A DNA stretch of 64,000 bases from Staphylococcus marylandisciuri (GCF_025519785.1 NZ_JAOPKZ010000008.1:1-64000), one strand, 5' to 3'; positions 1 through 12,756 are shown, numbered from the stretch's first letter. The notes: generated from the letters alone by a model not told the origin. Translations and numbers: made by a program.

Positions 1-172
1 TATGTATGGACGGGATAAGTGCTGAAAGCATCTAAGCATGAAGCCCCCCTCGAGATGAGATTTCCCAACTTCGGTTATAAGATCCCTCAAAGATGATGAG
101 GTCAATAGGTTCGAGGTGGAAGCGTGGCGACACGTGGAGCTGACGAATACTAATCGATCGAAGACTTAATCA
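1..172 (+). rRNA. 23S ribosomal RNA, 3' end (partial)
   Basis: This is the 3' terminus of a 23S rRNA gene; its 5' part lies outside the window. It is recognised by the conserved domain VI tail, which ends in the CTAATCGATCGAAGACTTAA motif, and by the 5S gene 70 bp downstream. The end coordinate is estimated from the usual staphylococcal 3' end and could be off by a few bases. Confidence 0.95.
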
Positions 173-242
173 AATAGACGTTTTGACTTGGTTGATACTT
201 TTACTTACTATCTAGTTTTGAATGTAGCAATTACATTTGTTG

Positions 243-357
243 TCTGGTGACGATGGCAAGGAGGTCACACCTGTTCCCATGCCGAACACAGAAGTTAAGC
301 TCCTTAGCGCCGATGGTAGTCGGACTTACGTTCCGCAAGAGTAGGACGTTGCCAGGC
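243..357 (+). rRNA. rrf: 5S ribosomal RNA, intact
   Basis: This is a complete 5S rRNA gene of about 115 nt. It starts at TCTGGTGACGATGGCAAGG and ends at GTTGCCAGGC, and the two ends pair as helix I. The central CCCATGCCGAACACAGAAG loop is present. It is the last gene of the rRNA operon and is followed at once by a GC-rich terminator. Confidence 0.96.
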
Positions 358-361
358 AATT

Positions 362-385
362 GAGCCCGAAAGGGCTCTTTTTTTT
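362..385 (+). terminator. rRNA operon terminator
   Basis: GAGCCC-GAAA-GGGCTC forms a perfect stem with a tetraloop and is followed by eight T residues, a textbook intrinsic terminator for the rRNA operon. The same hairpin recurs after the first 5S fragment downstream. Confidence 0.93.
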
Positions 386-497
386 ATAGAGGAGGAGCTT
401 AACTTCTGAAAATTAGCTTTATCGAGGTCAACATGCCTAGGATCGATGAGACAAGCGAAAGACGAAACGAGCTTACTCGGGGTAAGTGAGTGAGGAA
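386..497 (+). repeat. About 110-bp element downstream of 5S, copy A
   Basis: This segment runs from GAGGAGGAGCTTAACTT to GGTAAGTGAGTGAGG. It is repeated almost identically at 714-826, and a diverged copy lies at 1230-1322. Its core CCTAGGATCGATGAGACAAG is conserved in all three. I do not recognise it as a known RNA or protein gene. It was probably duplicated together with the 5S 3' half and the terminator. Confidence 0.75.
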
Positions 498-498
498 A

Positions 499-622
499 GG
501 GGCCCCAACACAGAGAAACTGAGTAAACAGTTTCTACAAGCAATGCGAGTTGGGGCTGTTGGAACTGTTATTGAAGAAGTCAAAAACCTTCAATCCGTAA
601 GAACGCGTTTTTTACGAGAGAT
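499..622 (+). repeat. STAR-like GC-rich repeat
   Basis: The stretch opens with GGGGCCCCAACACAGAGAAA and contains an AAACTGAGTAAACAGTTT hairpin, a later GAGTTGGGG and an ACGCGTTTTTTACGAGAGA tail. It resembles the STAR elements of staphylococci, intergenic repeats built on a TGTTGGGGCCC core. The same arrangement recurs at 1323-1515, and related sequence at 24533-24652 and 43682-43760. Confidence 0.65.
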
Positions 623-626
623 AAAG

Positions 627-713
627 AAGCTCCTTAGCGCCGATGGTAGCAGACTTACGTTCCGCAAGAGTAGGACGTTGCCAGGCAATTGAGCCCGAAA
701 GGGCTCTTTTTTT
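627..713 (+). pseudogene. 5S rRNA 3'-half fragment 1 with its terminator
   Basis: About 60 nt match the 3' half of the intact 5S gene, from AAGCTCCTTAGCGCCGATGG to GTTGCCAGGC, with a small change (TAGCAGAC for TAGTCGGAC). The 5' half is absent, so no functional 5S can form. A copy of the GAGCCCGAAAGGGCTC terminator follows at 691-713. The junction GATAAAGAAGCTCC is shared with the second fragment. Confidence 0.9.
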
Positions 714-826
714 ATAGAGGAGGAGCTTAACTTTTGAAAATTAGCTTTATCGAGGTCAACATGCCTAGGATCGATGAGACAAGCGAAAGACGAAACGAGC
801 TTACTCGGGGTAAGTGAGTGAGGAAG
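714..826 (+). repeat. About 110-bp element, copy B
   Basis: This is nearly identical to 386-497, with one visible difference near the start (AACTTTTG for AACTTCTG). It again sits directly after a 5S terminator, which supports tandem duplication of the 5S end plus its downstream flank. Confidence 0.75.
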
Positions 827-870
827 GAGAGTAGTCGAAGAAGATAATAGCCATGGATGACAAGATAAAG

Positions 871-943
871 AAGCTCCTTAGCGCCGATGGTAGCAGACTT
901 ACGTTCCGCAAGAGTAGGACGTTGCCAGACAATTGAGCCCGAA
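871..943 (+). pseudogene. 5S rRNA 3'-half fragment 2 with truncated terminator
   Basis: This is a second copy of the 5S 3' half, ending in GTTGCCAGAC with one change against the first. It is followed by GAGCCCGAAAGGG, the left part of the terminator. The descending arm and T-tract are missing because the sequence passes directly into the GGCTGGGA hairpin of the composite repeat. Confidence 0.88.
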
Positions 944-946
944 AGG

Positions 947-1230
947 GAGGCTGGGACATAAATCCCAGCCTCTTCAACATCTTGGCAGTAGATGACTGAT
1001 TTGAAAATGCGCTTGTATCAAGCTTTTTTCAATTCTAGTCATCCTTGCCGGGGCGAGACTACGAAATCTTTTTATTCAAAATAGATTTCTGTCCCGCTCC
1101 CTTCAGCATCTTGGCAGTAGATGACTGAATTGAAAATGCGCTTGTATCAAGCTTTTTTCAATTCTAGTCATCCTTGCCGGGGCGGGACTACGAAATCTTT
1201 TTATTCAAATTAGATTTCTGTCCCGCTCCC
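947..1230. repeat. Composite hairpin repeat array, two units
   Basis: The array begins with a small hairpin, GAGGCTGGGACATAAATCCCAGCCTC, and continues with two units of about 129 bp (roughly 973-1101 and 1102-1230). Each unit has two long imperfect stem-loops: one bounded by GGCAGTAGATGACT and AGTCATCCTTGCC, the other by GGCGGGACTACGAAATCT and AGATTTCTGTCCCGCTCCC. No coding capacity is evident. The same family fills many intergenic spacers in the window. Confidence 0.92.
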
Positions 1231-1574
1231 TTAACTTCTGAAAATTAGCTTTATCGAAGTCGACATGCCTAGGATCGATGAGACAAGCGAAAGACGAAAC
1301 GAGCTTACTCGTGGTAAGTAAGTTGGGGCGGGGCCCCAACAGAGAGAAACTGAGTAATCAGTTTCTACAAGCAATGCGAGTTGGGGTGGCCCCAACACAG
1401 AGAAACTGAGTAATCAGTTTCCGCAAACAATGCGGGTTGGGGCTGTTGGAACTATTATTAAGGAAGTCAAAAACCTTCAATCTGGAAGAACGCGTTTTTT
1501 ACGAGAGAAAGAGATAGATATAAATTGTGAAATAAAGTTTTATATCTATCTCTACTAAGAAGTTGTAGTGTCAA
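1231..1574. other. Spacer: 110-bp element copy C, STAR-like repeats, ilvA end hairpin
   Basis: No gene is seen here. A diverged copy of the post-5S element occupies about 1230-1322. Two STAR-like cores follow (TTGGGGCGGGGCCCCAAC at 1323-1340 and TGGCCCCAACACAG near 1390). A 15-bp stem, AGAGATAGATATAAA at 1510-1524 with its complement at 1539-1553, lies just past the ilvA stop. It may end the minus-strand ilv-leu transcript, though its T-tract is weak. Confidence 0.6.
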
Positions 1575-2837
1575 TTATATTAATAAAGAATAGAGCATCT
1601 TATTCTCATTAATATAAATATTTAATGGATCAAACTGATTAACATTTTGCTTAAGTTGGTTTAAATCCGCATGGTCATTGAGCTGAATTCCTATAATTAC
1701 AGTCCCAGTGTTCTGCGAAGATTTTTTTAAATACTCAAATTTAGTGATATCATCATTTGGTCCTAGAACGTTATTAACAAATTCTTTCAGAACACCAGGT
1801 CGTTGTGGGAAATTAAGGATGAAGTAGTGTTTCATCTCTTCAAATAATAATGATCTTTCTTCAATTTCTTTCATTCTGTTAATATCATTATTACCACCAC
1901 TAATCACGCAAAGCACCGTTTTTCCTTTAATGTTTGCTTTGTAGTGTTCAAGAGCTGACACACTTAAAGCACCAGCAGGCTCAACGATAATAGCTTGTTT
2001 AGTGTACATATCTAAAATTGTAGAACATACTTCACCTTCATCAATTTGCACGTAATCACTAACTACTTTTTTAGCAATATTAAAGGTTATATCACCTACG
2101 CGAGCTACTGAAGCTCCATCAACAAATTTATCGATATTGGGTAGGGTAACGACCTTATCTTCCTTAACCACCGAAGTGTACATACTACTTGCTCCAGCTG
2201 GTTCTACCCCGATAATTTCGGTGTGAGGCGAATGGGCTTTAAAGTATGTTCCAATACCTGAGATGAGCCCTCCGCCACCTATAGCAGCAAATAGGTAATC
2301 AAAGTTGACACTGTCGTCTTTAGCTTGGTTTAATGCTTCTAATGCGATCGTACCTTGCCCGGATATCGTATTGATATTGTTAAATGGATCAATAAAGTTT
2401 TTAGAATGTTCCTCAGTATAAAGTAATGCTTCCTTTAAGCAATCATCAAATGTATCTCCAGTTAAGATCACTTCAGTATGAGCGCCGCCAAAAAATTTAA
2501 CTTGGTCAATCTTTTGTAAAGGCGTCGTCACTGGCATAAATATCGTTGCAGAAAGGTTTAACTTATTAGCAGTATAAGCAACCCCTTGAGCGTGATTTCC
2601 TGCACTAGCACAAGTGATACCTCGTTGACGTTCGCTCTCAGTTAATGCAGCGATTGCATTATAAGCTCCTCTTAGTTTAAATGAACGAACCCATTGCAGA
2701 TCTTCTCTCTTTAAATAAACATTACAATCGTATTTTAAAGATAAGTAGTGATCCTTTTGAAGTGGTGTTTCTTTAACCACATTCTTAAGTGTTAAATAAG
2801 CTTCTTCTATATCTCTTGCTACCACTGTATCTTTCAT
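1575..2837 (-). CDS. ilvA: Threonine dehydratase, biosynthetic
   Basis: This cytosolic PLP enzyme deaminates threonine to 2-oxobutanoate, the first committed step to isoleucine. The 420-residue length matches the short Gram-positive IlvA with a single regulatory domain. Visible features are the PLP lysine in [10 protein letters not shown] (about Lys54), the glycine-rich phosphate loop [11 protein letters not shown], the small-domain [10 protein letters not shown] motif, and a C-terminal ACT-like domain from about residue 330 that probably carries isoleucine feedback control. It is the last gene of the ilv-leu operon, 17 bp after leuD, and has an AAGGTG-type ribosome binding site. The ACT-like domain and operon position argue against a catabolic threonine or serine dehydratase. 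Confidence 0.96.
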   Translation of the reverse strand: MKDTVVARDIEEAYLTLKNVVKETPLQKDHYLSLKYDCNVYLKREDLQWVRSFKLRGAYNAIAALTESERQRGITCASAGNHAQGVAYTANKLNLSATIFMPVTTPLQKIDQVKFFGGAHTEVILTGDTFDDCLKEALLYTEEHSKNFIDPFNNINTISGQGTIALEALNQAKDDSVNFDYLFAAIGGGGLISGIGTYFKAHSPHTEIIGVEPAGASSMYTSVVKEDKVVTLPNIDKFVDGASVARVGDITFNIAKKVVSDYVQIDEGEVCSTILDMYTKQAIIVEPAGALSVSALEHYKANIKGKTVLCVISGGNNDINRMKEIEERSLLFEEMKHYFILNFPQRPGVLKEFVNNVLGPNDDITKFEYLKKSSQNTGTVIIGIQLNDHADLNQLKQNVNQFDPLNIYINENKMLYSLLI

Positions 2838-2854
2838 GTACCTTCACCTTTCAA

Positions 2855-3439
2855 TTAATATTTACTTCTAGTTAAAGCTTCTTCATAAGCTAGAATTTTA
2901 TCTTCATACTGTAAGGTTACTGCTATATCGTCTAAACCGTTTACCAATTTATTCTTCCATGTCTCTTCAATATTGAAAGTAAACGTACGCTCTCTACTTG
3001 ATACAGTTTGATCAGGAAGGTCGATAGTGATTTCATCAAATTGAGCGAGATGCTCACGTGCTTCTTGATCTAAAACGATGGGTAACATCGCGTTTTTAGT
3101 ACAATTCATATAGAAAATATCACTGAAACTACCAGCAATAATAATATGAAAGCCGTAATCTTTGAGAGCCCACGCAGCGTGTTCACGACTTGAGCCACAT
3201 CCAAAATTATCACCCGTAATCAAAATAGAGGCTCCTTTATATTGAGGCTTATTAGGATTAAAGTCTGGATTTTCTGTGCCGTCGTTGAGATAGCGCCATT
3301 CATCGAAAGCAAAAGGTCCGAAACCTGTCTTAGAGATACGTTTAAGATGAGATTTAGGGATAATTTGATCCGTGTCTATGTTATCGTGAAACAATGGTAC
3401 AATTTTACCTGTATATTTAGTAATAGGTTTTATTTCCAA
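2855..3439 (-). CDS. leuD: 3-isopropylmalate dehydratase small subunit
   Basis: The small (swivel-domain) subunit of isopropylmalate isomerase works with LeuC to convert 2- to 3-isopropylmalate in leucine synthesis. At 194 residues it is full length, with family motifs [10 protein letters not shown] near the start and [13 protein letters not shown] near residue 80. The start codon is TTG, directly after the leuC stop, with AAAGGTGG nine bases upstream as the deciding ribosome binding site. The zero spacing suggests coupled translation and matched stoichiometry with LeuC. Confidence 0.96.
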   Translation of the reverse strand: MEIKPITKYTGKIVPLFHDNIDTDQIIPKSHLKRISKTGFGPFAFDEWRYLNDGTENPDFNPNKPQYKGASILITGDNFGCGSSREHAAWALKDYGFHIIIAGSFSDIFYMNCTKNAMLPIVLDQEAREHLAQFDEITIDLPDQTVSSRERTFTFNIEETWKNKLVNGLDDIAVTLQYEDKILAYEEALTRSKY

Positions 3440-4810
3440 CTAAACGACCACCTTTCTAACATCGACAAATTTCCCATTAATTGCCGCCGCAGCAGCCATA
3501 GCTGGAGAGACAAGATGAGTTCGAGCTCCCTTACCCTGGCGACCTTCAAAATTACGGTTGCTAGTAGAAGCACAGTGTACTCCGGCGGGGACTTGATCAG
3601 GATTCATACCTAAACACATTGAGCATCCAGGCTCACGCCATTCAAATCCCGCTTCTTTAAATATTTTATCTAAACCTAATTGCTCCGCTTCATTTTTAAC
3701 AGTTCTTGAGCCCGGTACCACTATAGCAGTTATACGAGGATGAACTTGCTTTCCTTTAACAATATGACTCGCCTCAATTAAATCAGATAGACGTGCATTC
3801 GTACATGAACCTAGGAAGACGTAACCGAGATCGATATCTGCAGCTTTTTGCCCAGGTTTAAGACCCATATAATTATAAGCACGCTCATCATTAACACTTT
3901 TAATCTCAGGAAATGGGGTGTTGAAACTTACGCCCATCTCTGGACTCGTACCCCACGTTACTTGTGGTTCAAGATGACTCACATCGAGTTGAATTTCTTT
4001 ATCGAAGTGTGCAGTCGAATCACTGTAAAGTTCACGCCATCCATCGATATCTAAATCATAATTCGCAGCGTAAGGACGTCCTTTCACATATTCAAATGTC
4101 GTCTCGTCAGGTGCGATTAAACCATATTTTGCACCAGCCTCTATTGCCATATTACATATAGTCATACGCGCATCCATAGACAACTGTTTAATCGTATTAC
4201 CGCAGAATTCTAAAGCATACCCTGTACCAAAATCGACGCCATGTTGGTTGATGAGGTGGAGGATAATATCTTTAGCATACACACCAGTTGGGAGTTCTCC
4301 AGTCACATTAATTTTTAAGTTTTTCGGTTTAGTTTGCCAAAGTGTCTGAGTTGCAAAGACATGTTCAACTTCACTCGTACCAATACCGAAAGCAATTGCA
4401 CCAAATGCACCATGAGTGGCAGTATGAGAATCCCCACACACGATCGTCTTCCCGGGTTGAGTTAAACCTGTTTCGGGACCTACCATATGTACGATTCCTT
4501 GTTCATCTGATCCTATATCAAAGAGGCGCACACCAAACTCAGCTGCATTACGCTGTAGCGTCGTTATTTGTTTATTTGCAATGTCATCTTTAATATTAAA
4601 GATATCTTCTGTTGGGACATTGTGATCTAATGTCGCAAACGTAAGATCAGGCCTTCTCAATTGTCTGTTCTGAAGTCTTAATCCTTCAAATGCTTGAGGA
4701 GAAGTAACTTCGTGTATGAGGTGTAAATCTATATATAGTAATTGGGGATCACCCTCGTTCCCAGCTAGGACGTGTTTATTCCATACCTTATCAAAAAGCG
4801 TTTGAGCCAT
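3440..4810 (-). CDS. leuC: 3-isopropylmalate dehydratase large subunit
   Basis: This is the catalytic large subunit of isopropylmalate isomerase, a 4Fe-4S aconitase-family enzyme. The 456-residue protein carries the [12 protein letters not shown] motif and the cluster cysteines in GSCTNAR and in [10 protein letters not shown]. It starts with ATG 16 bp after leuB and runs directly into leuD. Nothing is missing or unusual. Confidence 0.97.
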   Translation of the reverse strand: MAQTLFDKVWNKHVLAGNEGDPQLLYIDLHLIHEVTSPQAFEGLRLQNRQLRRPDLTFATLDHNVPTEDIFNIKDDIANKQITTLQRNAAEFGVRLFDIGSDEQGIVHMVGPETGLTQPGKTIVCGDSHTATHGAFGAIAFGIGTSEVEHVFATQTLWQTKPKNLKINVTGELPTGVYAKDIILHLINQHGVDFGTGYALEFCGNTIKQLSMDARMTICNMAIEAGAKYGLIAPDETTFEYVKGRPYAANYDLDIDGWRELYSDSTAHFDKEIQLDVSHLEPQVTWGTSPEMGVSFNTPFPEIKSVNDERAYNYMGLKPGQKAADIDLGYVFLGSCTNARLSDLIEASHIVKGKQVHPRITAIVVPGSRTVKNEAEQLGLDKIFKEAGFEWREPGCSMCLGMNPDQVPAGVHCASTSNRNFEGRQGKGARTHLVSPAMAAAAAINGKFVDVRKVVV

Positions 4811-4826
4811 TAGTCTTCTCCTCCTT

Positions 4827-5867
4827 CTAAATATATTCTAGTAAATGATTTATGACTTCATCGGTCGTATATTTTCCGCCGAGATCACGTGTTGTCTTCT
4901 TCTCTTTAATAAGCTTAAAAATAGATGTTTCAAGATGAGAGGCCGCTGCAGTCTCATTAAAGCTTTCACGTAGGCACATTGCTAAAGAAAGTAGCATACC
5001 GAATGGGTTAGCTATATTTTGATTAGCAATATCCGGCGCTGAGCCATGAATTGGTTCATAGAGTTTAGGCCCGTTACTACCGAAACTAGCAGAAGGGGAT
5101 AAACCTAGAGAGCCAGGTATGACTGAAGCTTCATCGCTCAAGATGTCCCCGAACATATTCTCAGTTAAAATTACGTCGAAGCGTGAAGGGTGAGTAACTA
5201 AATGCATAGCACACGCATCGACTAGCAAATGCTCAAGCTCTACATCTGGATAGGATTGTCCCACTTCATTGATGACCGAGCGCCATAATTTGCTTGAAGC
5301 TAGAACATTTTCTTTGTCAACTGAGGTTAATTTACGGTTTCGAGTTTGTGCTAATTGAAAAGCGACGTGAGCAATTCGCGTAATTTCCTCTTTAGTATAA
5401 GTTAATGAATCTAGAGCTTTGTCGTCATTGAAGTATTTGGGCTCCCCGAAATAGAGCCCGCTAGTTAATTCTCTAACAATCACGAAGTTCGTATTTTTCA
5501 CTCGTTCTTCTTTAATAGGTGAAAGGTGGCTGGTTTCGTGCGTCACTGTAGTAGGGCGTATATTTGCAAATAAATTCAATTCTTTACGTAGTTGTAATAA
5601 ACCCTGTTCAGGTCTGATCGATGCATCGGTCCATTGTGGTCCACCTACAGCTCCAAGAAGGATCGCATCTGCTGAATGACAAGCGTTTAAAGTCCTCTCA
5701 GGTAAAGGATCATTGTGTTTATCTATTGCAATTCCACCAATGTCGTACGATTTTAGAGTATAAGAGAACTGAAATCGATTACTTAGATGTTTGAGCACTT
5801 TTACTGTACCTGACATAATTTCAGGGCCAATTCCATCTCCAGGCAACGTTACAATATGATAGCTCAT
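4827..5867 (-). CDS. leuB: 3-isopropylmalate dehydrogenase
   Basis: LeuB oxidises and decarboxylates 3-isopropylmalate to 2-oxoisocaproate using NAD+. The 346-residue protein begins [16 protein letters not shown], typical of the family. It also shows the dehydrogenase signature around [20 protein letters not shown] and the nucleotide loop [14 protein letters not shown]. Its ATG overlaps the leuA stop (ATGA), indicating translational coupling. Confidence 0.97.
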   Translation of the reverse strand: MSYHIVTLPGDGIGPEIMSGTVKVLKHLSNRFQFSYTLKSYDIGGIAIDKHNDPLPERTLNACHSADAILLGAVGGPQWTDASIRPEQGLLQLRKELNLFANIRPTTVTHETSHLSPIKEERVKNTNFVIVRELTSGLYFGEPKYFNDDKALDSLTYTKEEITRIAHVAFQLAQTRNRKLTSVDKENVLASSKLWRSVINEVGQSYPDVELEHLLVDACAMHLVTHPSRFDVILTENMFGDILSDEASVIPGSLGLSPSASFGSNGPKLYEPIHGSAPDIANQNIANPFGMLLSLAMCLRESFNETAAASHLETSIFKLIKEKKTTRDLGGKYTTDEVINHLLEYI

Positions 5868-7414
5868 GAGCTCACACCTTTTTGCTCGTTAATTTCAACG
5901 CCAGCTTTAGCGTGAGCTTCAACATAGGCTTTAGCTGAAGCAAGTAAAATATCGTGATCAATACCTACACCTGTGGCTTCAGTATGATTCACTTTCAAAT
6001 GGACGTGTACTTCTGCTTGTGAATCTGTACCTTCAGTTACCGCATCGATACTATAATCGAGGAGTTCTGTAGTTTGATTGAATATACGATCTACAGCATT
6101 GTAAATCGCTACAATTGAGCCACTTCCTATACTTGAATCTTTATACGTATGGCCATCTTTATCTTTGATCAGTACAACTGCACTTTGTAAACCATTAGAT
6201 ACAAATTGGACTTGGAGTTGTTCAACTTGGTAAGGGGCGTTTAGTTCATGTTCTGAACCTAGGATAAGTGCGTGAATATCTCTGTCTGTTATTGATTTCT
6301 TTTTATCAGCTATAGATTTAAACTGTTTGAATAGTATTGCTTGTTCATCAGGTGAAATATCATAGCCTAGATTTTTCAATTTATCTTTAAAAGCATGCTT
6401 ACCTGAAAGCTTGCCAAGTGGAAGTTCAGTACTTTTCACACCTACTAATTGTGGCGTCATAATTTCATATGTTTCAGGATTTTTAAGCACTCCATCTTGA
6501 TGGATACCTGATTCATGACTGAAAGCATTTTGTCCGACAATCGCTTTATTCTTAGGTACTCGAAGGCCTGCGTATCGTGAAATTAAGTCAGAAGTTTGCT
6601 TCGTTTCTTTTAATTTAATGCGCGAAGTTCTTTTATAGTGGTCTTGTCTGACATGTAGACCTAACACAACCTCTTCCAACGCCGTATTCCCAGCTCGCTC
6701 ACCAATTCCATTAATTGTTCCTTCTATTCTATTGGCGCCATTTTCAATTGCTGCCATGCTATTGGCTACAGCTAAACCTAAGTCGTCATGACAATGGGCG
6801 CTATAAACTATTTCACGATCTGTGTTTATACTTTCTTGTAATACTCTAAAGATATTTCCATATTCTGAAGGGTAAGTGAAGCCGACTGTATCAGGTATAT
6901 TAATTACGCTTGCGCCTGCATCTACAGCTGTCTGAACACACTTGACAAGAAAGTCTAACTCAGTACGCGTAGCATCCTCTGGAGAGAATTGAACTATATC
7001 AAAATAATTTCTTGCATAGGTAACATGTTCGTGAATTGTTGCTAACACTTCTTCTTGTGTTAATTTCAATTTAGCTTCAAGGTGAATAGGGCTTGTTGCT
7101 ACAAAGACGTGAATTCTCGGCATAGCAGCGTGTTTCGTCGCTTCATAAACTGCATCTATGTCTTTTTTTACACAGCGCGCTAAACCACTGACGGCAGTTT
7201 GAGTTAATATTTGTGAAATAGCTTTAACTGACTCGAAACTTCCAGGACTTGAAGCAGGGAAACCGGCTTCAATCACGTCCACTCCCCAGCGCTCTAATTG
7301 TTGTGCTATTTTAATTCTTTCATCAAAGCTAAAGCTAACACCTGGTGTTTGTTCTCCATCTCTAAGAGTGGTATCAAGTATTTGAATATGATCTGTACTA
7401 GCTGAAATAGTCAA
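5864..7414 (-). CDS. leuA: 2-isopropylmalate synthase
   Basis: LeuA condenses acetyl-CoA with 2-oxoisovalerate, the first step specific to leucine. The 516 residues comprise an N-terminal HMGL-type TIM barrel ([13 protein letters not shown] near residue 13, [15 protein letters not shown] near 200) and a C-terminal regulatory LeuA dimer domain from about residue 370. The start codon is TTG, chosen because GAGGAG lies eight to nine bases upstream. A 328-bp spacer, unusually long for this operon, separates it from ilvC. Confidence 0.97.
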   Translation of the reverse strand: MTISASTDHIQILDTTLRDGEQTPGVSFSFDERIKIAQQLERWGVDVIEAGFPASSPGSFESVKAISQILTQTAVSGLARCVKKDIDAVYEATKHAAMPRIHVFVATSPIHLEAKLKLTQEEVLATIHEHVTYARNYFDIVQFSPEDATRTELDFLVKCVQTAVDAGASVINIPDTVGFTYPSEYGNIFRVLQESINTDREIVYSAHCHDDLGLAVANSMAAIENGANRIEGTINGIGERAGNTALEEVVLGLHVRQDHYKRTSRIKLKETKQTSDLISRYAGLRVPKNKAIVGQNAFSHESGIHQDGVLKNPETYEIMTPQLVGVKSTELPLGKLSGKHAFKDKLKNLGYDISPDEQAILFKQFKSIADKKKSITDRDIHALILGSEHELNAPYQVEQLQVQFVSNGLQSAVVLIKDKDGHTYKDSSIGSGSIVAIYNAVDRIFNQTTELLDYSIDAVTEGTDSQAEVHVHLKVNHTEATGVGIDHDILLASAKAYVEAHAKAGVEINEQKGVSS

Positions 7415-7742
7415 TAGTTCTCATCTCCTCAATATAAGTATTTAGATTGCTAAAAAGTGTGATAAAATTATATGTTTTATAATTTGAAATATTCTGTATT
7501 TTAAAGTGTGGATTTCATTATAATTTAATAGGGGAGCGGGATTAACACAGAAAGCGAATCGATATCGCTCGTGCTACCCCGCATAGCTTTATGTTTCTAA
7601 TAAGTTAATTACTCGTGACCTTATTAGATTGACGACGACAGTACAGCGATTTAGTGAGCATTAGTTACAACAACTGTACCATCGAAGTCCGAGCCCCTTG
7701 TCGCCCTTTCAACATACCTTTAATAACTACTTCATTTAAAAA
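7415..7742. other. 328-bp non-coding spacer inside the ilv-leu operon
   Basis: I see no open reading frame or gene here. The stretch contains GGGGAGCGGG near 7531 facing CCCCGC near 7576, a central AGCGAATCGATATCGCT near-palindrome, and an inverted pair TTCTAATAAG/CTTATTAG. The GAGCGGG sequence recalls the dispersed repeat, but the rest does not match it. It could hold a processing site, a weak terminator or an internal promoter for leuABCD-ilvA; none is proven. Confidence 0.45.
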
Positions 7743-9249
<1,507 letters not shown>

Positions 9250-9253
<4 letters not shown>

Positions 9254-11034
9254 TCGAGCCCCTCCATTTCATGATTAGCTTTGCCGCTTGGTACCATAGG
9301 TTGAACGGGCTCTGCTGGGGAGATGCGAATTTCTATTAATGCTGAACCCTGGTAATTTAAAGCTTCTTCTAATTCTTGGTATAGCTTATCGGGATCCTCT
9401 AATAAGAAACTCTTCACCCTATATGCCTCTGACAATTTTCTAAAATCAGGTTGATCTTTGAATACTGAGTGAGAGAAACGTTGATTAAAGAATTTGTCTT
9501 GCCATTGTTTAACCATTCCTAAAGTCCCGTTATTGATGAGTACGATTTTAATATCGATACCGTATTCATTTAAGATAGCCATCTCTTGGTTAGTCATTTG
9601 GAAACCGCCATCACCTACTACTGCGACAACAGTTTGATCAGGATGAGCTAGCTTAGCACCAATAGCTGCAGGAATGCCATATCCCATAGTGCCTAAACCA
9701 CCGCTCGTAACGAGCTGATTACGATGTTTAAATGGATAGAATTGCGCTACCCACATTTGGTGTTGTCCTACATCAGTCGTTACAATAGCTTCACCTTTCG
9801 TTAATTTACCGATATATTGAATGGCTTGTTGCGGTTTAATGAAGCTTTGATCTTCTCTGTCGTATTTAAAAGGATGTTTGCGCTTATTTAATTTACATCT
9901 TTCATTCCAATCAGTGTGTTTAAATGTATAACTATCATAGCGAAGTAATTGTTCTAACGTAGCACCTACATCCGCTACTATTCCTAAATCTGTTTGGATA
10001 ATTTTATCAATTTCAGAGGAATCGATATCAATATGCACAATTTTCGCATTTTTGGCAAAATCATCCGGTTTACTAGCTAAGCGATCGTCAAAACGACTAC
10101 CAAAATTAATTAACAAATCACATTCTTGTATAGCCATGTTACTAGCATATGATCCGTGCATTCCTCCCATACCTAGGAATAGCGGATACTCATAAGGAAC
10201 TGAGCCTAGCCCTAAAAGCGTATTGACTACAGGTAACTCATGGCGACGCGCAAATTCTGTTAATAACTCGTTTGCTTCAGCGTGATGTACACCAGCTCCA
10301 GCTAAGATGAGAGGACGCTTGGCAGATTTAAGATAATCACGCAACTTTTGAATTTCGTCAAAACTAGGTTGATGTGCTACTTCATAGCCAGGTAAATCTA
10401 AAGCATCAGTGACCTCTGCGTCTGTAGTAAAGACACCCATATCTTTAGGAAAGTCGATGACAACTGGTCCTTTACGTCCAGAGTTCGCGATATAAAAGGC
10501 TTCATGTATAACTCTAGGTATATCATCAACGTTTTTAATTTGGTAATTATGTTTGGTAATAGGAGTAGTCATTGAAAGTAAGTCCGCTTCTTGGAACGCA
10601 TCTTTACCGATCACTGGGGATGCAACTTGTCCAGTGAAAACCACGAGCGGAATAGAATCGCTATACGCATCAGCAATACCTGTGATAGTGTTAGTTGCTC
10701 CTGGGCCACTTGTTACAACTACCACGCCTGGTTTGCCTGAGACTTTAGCGTAGCCTTCAGCTGCATGTATTGCCCCTTGTTCATGTCGTGCTAGGATATG
10801 CTTTATTCGCCCGTCGTAAAACGTATCATAAAGGGGGAGGACAGCGCCCCCAGGATAACCGAATATGAAGTCTGCTTGCTCATGTACTAAAGCTTCGACT
10901 AGTAAAGCAGAACCAGTGTTCATTTTTTTAACTTTATCTTTTTTCAGGTCACGGGGGGATTGCGTCCCTGAAGCATCAACTTTCTTTAAATTTAAAGTTT
11001 TGTCTTTATTCTTCGTTTTGGTACTTTCTGTCAT
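9250..11034 (-). CDS. ilvB: Acetolactate synthase large (catalytic) subunit
   Basis: This ThDP- and FAD-dependent enzyme condenses pyruvate with pyruvate or 2-oxobutanoate. The 594 residues include the catalytic glutamate region ARHEQGAIHAAEGYAK and the thiamine-binding GDGGFQMTNQEMA...NNGTLGM motif near the C-terminus. A lysine-rich N-terminal extension of about 37 residues precedes the conserved MNTGSALLVEAL; ATG 11034 is preferred because AAGGAGTGA lies just upstream. It follows ilvD by 13 bp. Confidence 0.97.
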
Positions 11035-11047
11035 GTTGCATCACTCC

Positions 11048-12736
11048 TTATATTAAGTCTTCTGGAACCTGCATGATGCCACCTGTGTTTGCACTGGTAA
11101 CTAGCGCTGTGTAACGTGCAAGGTAACCTGTTTTCACTTTAGCTTTGAAAGGTGCAATTTCACGTTTGCGTTTCAATAGTTCATCGTCTGATACATCTAC
11201 ATTCAGAGTACGTTGAGTGAGGTCTATCGTTATTTCATCCCCATCTCTAAGCAATGCTATGGGTCCTCCTGAAGCGGCTTCTGGTGATATATGACCTACT
11301 GCAATACCTCTTGTGGCACCAGAAAAGCGTCCATCTGTAATGAGTGCTACATCTTTACCTAGACCTCTTCCGACGATCGAAGAAGTGGGTGCTAACATTT
11401 CAGGCATACCTGGGCCACCCTTTGGACCTTCATAACGTATAACTACAACATCGCCTTGTCGGACAGTATGGTTGTCGATAGCTTCTACAGCTTCATCATG
11501 TGAGTTAAAGCATCGAGCACGACCTGTGAATACTTTAATAGACGGATCGACGCCACCTACTTTAATGACAGCTCCTTTTGGTGCGAGATTACCGTATAAG
11601 ATCGATAACCCCCCCTCTTTATCATAAGGGTTGTCAAGTTTACGAATGACTTTGTCATTTGTAATTTCTTTATCTATGTTATTTTCTCTAATCGTTTGGC
11701 CAGTTATTGTGATTCTATCTGGATGTAAGACGCCGTCTTTCTTTAACAGTTCATTGATGATTGCAGGGACGCCTCCAGCATTATGCACATCATGCATGGA
11801 ATACGAAGAACTAGGAGCGATCTTAGATAAGTATGGTGTTTTCTTAGCAATTTCGTTGATGCGAGTCAGGTCATAATCTATACCTGCTTCATTTGCAATA
11901 GCTAACGTATGAAGTACTGTATTTGTAGAACCTCCCATAGCCATATCTAAAGCGAAAGCGTCGTCAATTGCTTCTTTAGTGATAATATCTCGAGGTTTAA
12001 TATCATTTTTAATATTTTCAACTAAACGAAAAGCAGCTTGACGGATCATTTCGCGTCGTTGTTCACTCACTGCTAGTGCTGTACCGTTATAGGGTAGGGC
12101 TACACCTAAGATTTCCATTAAACAGTTCATAGAATTTGCAGTAAACATGCCTGAACAAGAGCCACAAGTAGGACAAGCATTTTGTTCCATATCTAGAAAT
12201 TCCTCTTTAGTGATTGATCCATCTTTGAAAGCTCCGACCGCTTCAAACATCGATGATAAAGTTAAAGCCTTACCTTGCGAAGAAAGGCCAGCTTTCATAG
12301 GTCCACCAGAGCAAAAGACTGCCGGTACATTAGTCCTAACTGCAGCTAGTAGCATACCTGGCGTGATCTTGTCGCAATTCGGTATGTAGAAGACACCGTC
12401 AAACCAGTGCGCATTAATCACCGTTTCAGCTGCGTCTGCGATGATCTCTCTTGAAGGCAAAGAATAACGCATTCCGATGTGCCCCATGGCAATACCATCA
12501 TCGACACCTATAGTGTTAAATTCAAAAGGAATAGCGCCCGCTTCTCGAATAGCTTCTTTAGCAATATCTCCTAATTCTCTTAAATGAACATGCCCAGGGA
12601 CGATATCTATGTAAGAATTACAGATCGCTACAAATGGCTTATTCATATCTGTAGGTTCGTTTAATGCTCCAGTAGCGTGTAATAGACTACGTGCCGGTGC
12701 TTGATGATCTCCTTTCTTGATCATGTCACTTCTCAT
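11048..12736 (-). CDS. ilvD: Dihydroxy-acid dehydratase
   Basis: IlvD dehydrates 2,3-dihydroxy acids to the 2-oxo acid precursors of valine and isoleucine, using an iron-sulfur cluster. The 562-residue protein has cluster-type cysteines in [22 protein letters not shown] and [12 protein letters not shown], and the family motif GGSTNTVLH. It is the first structural gene of the operon, downstream of a leader peptide and attenuator. A GGGGGAA ribosome site precedes the ATG. Confidence 0.97.
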   Translation of the reverse strand: MRSDMIKKGDHQAPARSLLHATGALNEPTDMNKPFVAICNSYIDIVPGHVHLRELGDIAKEAIREAGAIPFEFNTIGVDDGIAMGHIGMRYSLPSREIIADAAETVINAHWFDGVFYIPNCDKITPGMLLAAVRTNVPAVFCSGGPMKAGLSSQGKALTLSSMFEAVGAFKDGSITKEEFLDMEQNACPTCGSCSGMFTANSMNCLMEILGVALPYNGTALAVSEQRREMIRQAAFRLVENIKNDIKPRDIITKEAIDDAFALDMAMGGSTNTVLHTLAIANEAGIDYDLTRINEIAKKTPYLSKIAPSSSYSMHDVHNAGGVPAIINELLKKDGVLHPDRITITGQTIRENNIDKEITNDKVIRKLDNPYDKEGGLSILYGNLAPKGAVIKVGGVDPSIKVFTGRARCFNSHDEAVEAIDNHTVRQGDVVVIRYEGPKGGPGMPEMLAPTSSIVGRGLGKDVALITDGRFSGATRGIAVGHISPEAASGGPIALLRDGDEITIDLTQRTLNVDVSDDELLKRKREIAPFKAKVKTGYLARYTALVTSANTGGIMQVPEDLI

Positions 12737-12756
12737 TTCAATTCCCCCAGTAGTTG

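Noticed and set aside
486-692. 68-codon open frame near 5S
   Set aside because: It reads through a STAR-like element and a 5S fragment; no ribosome site and no conserved protein.
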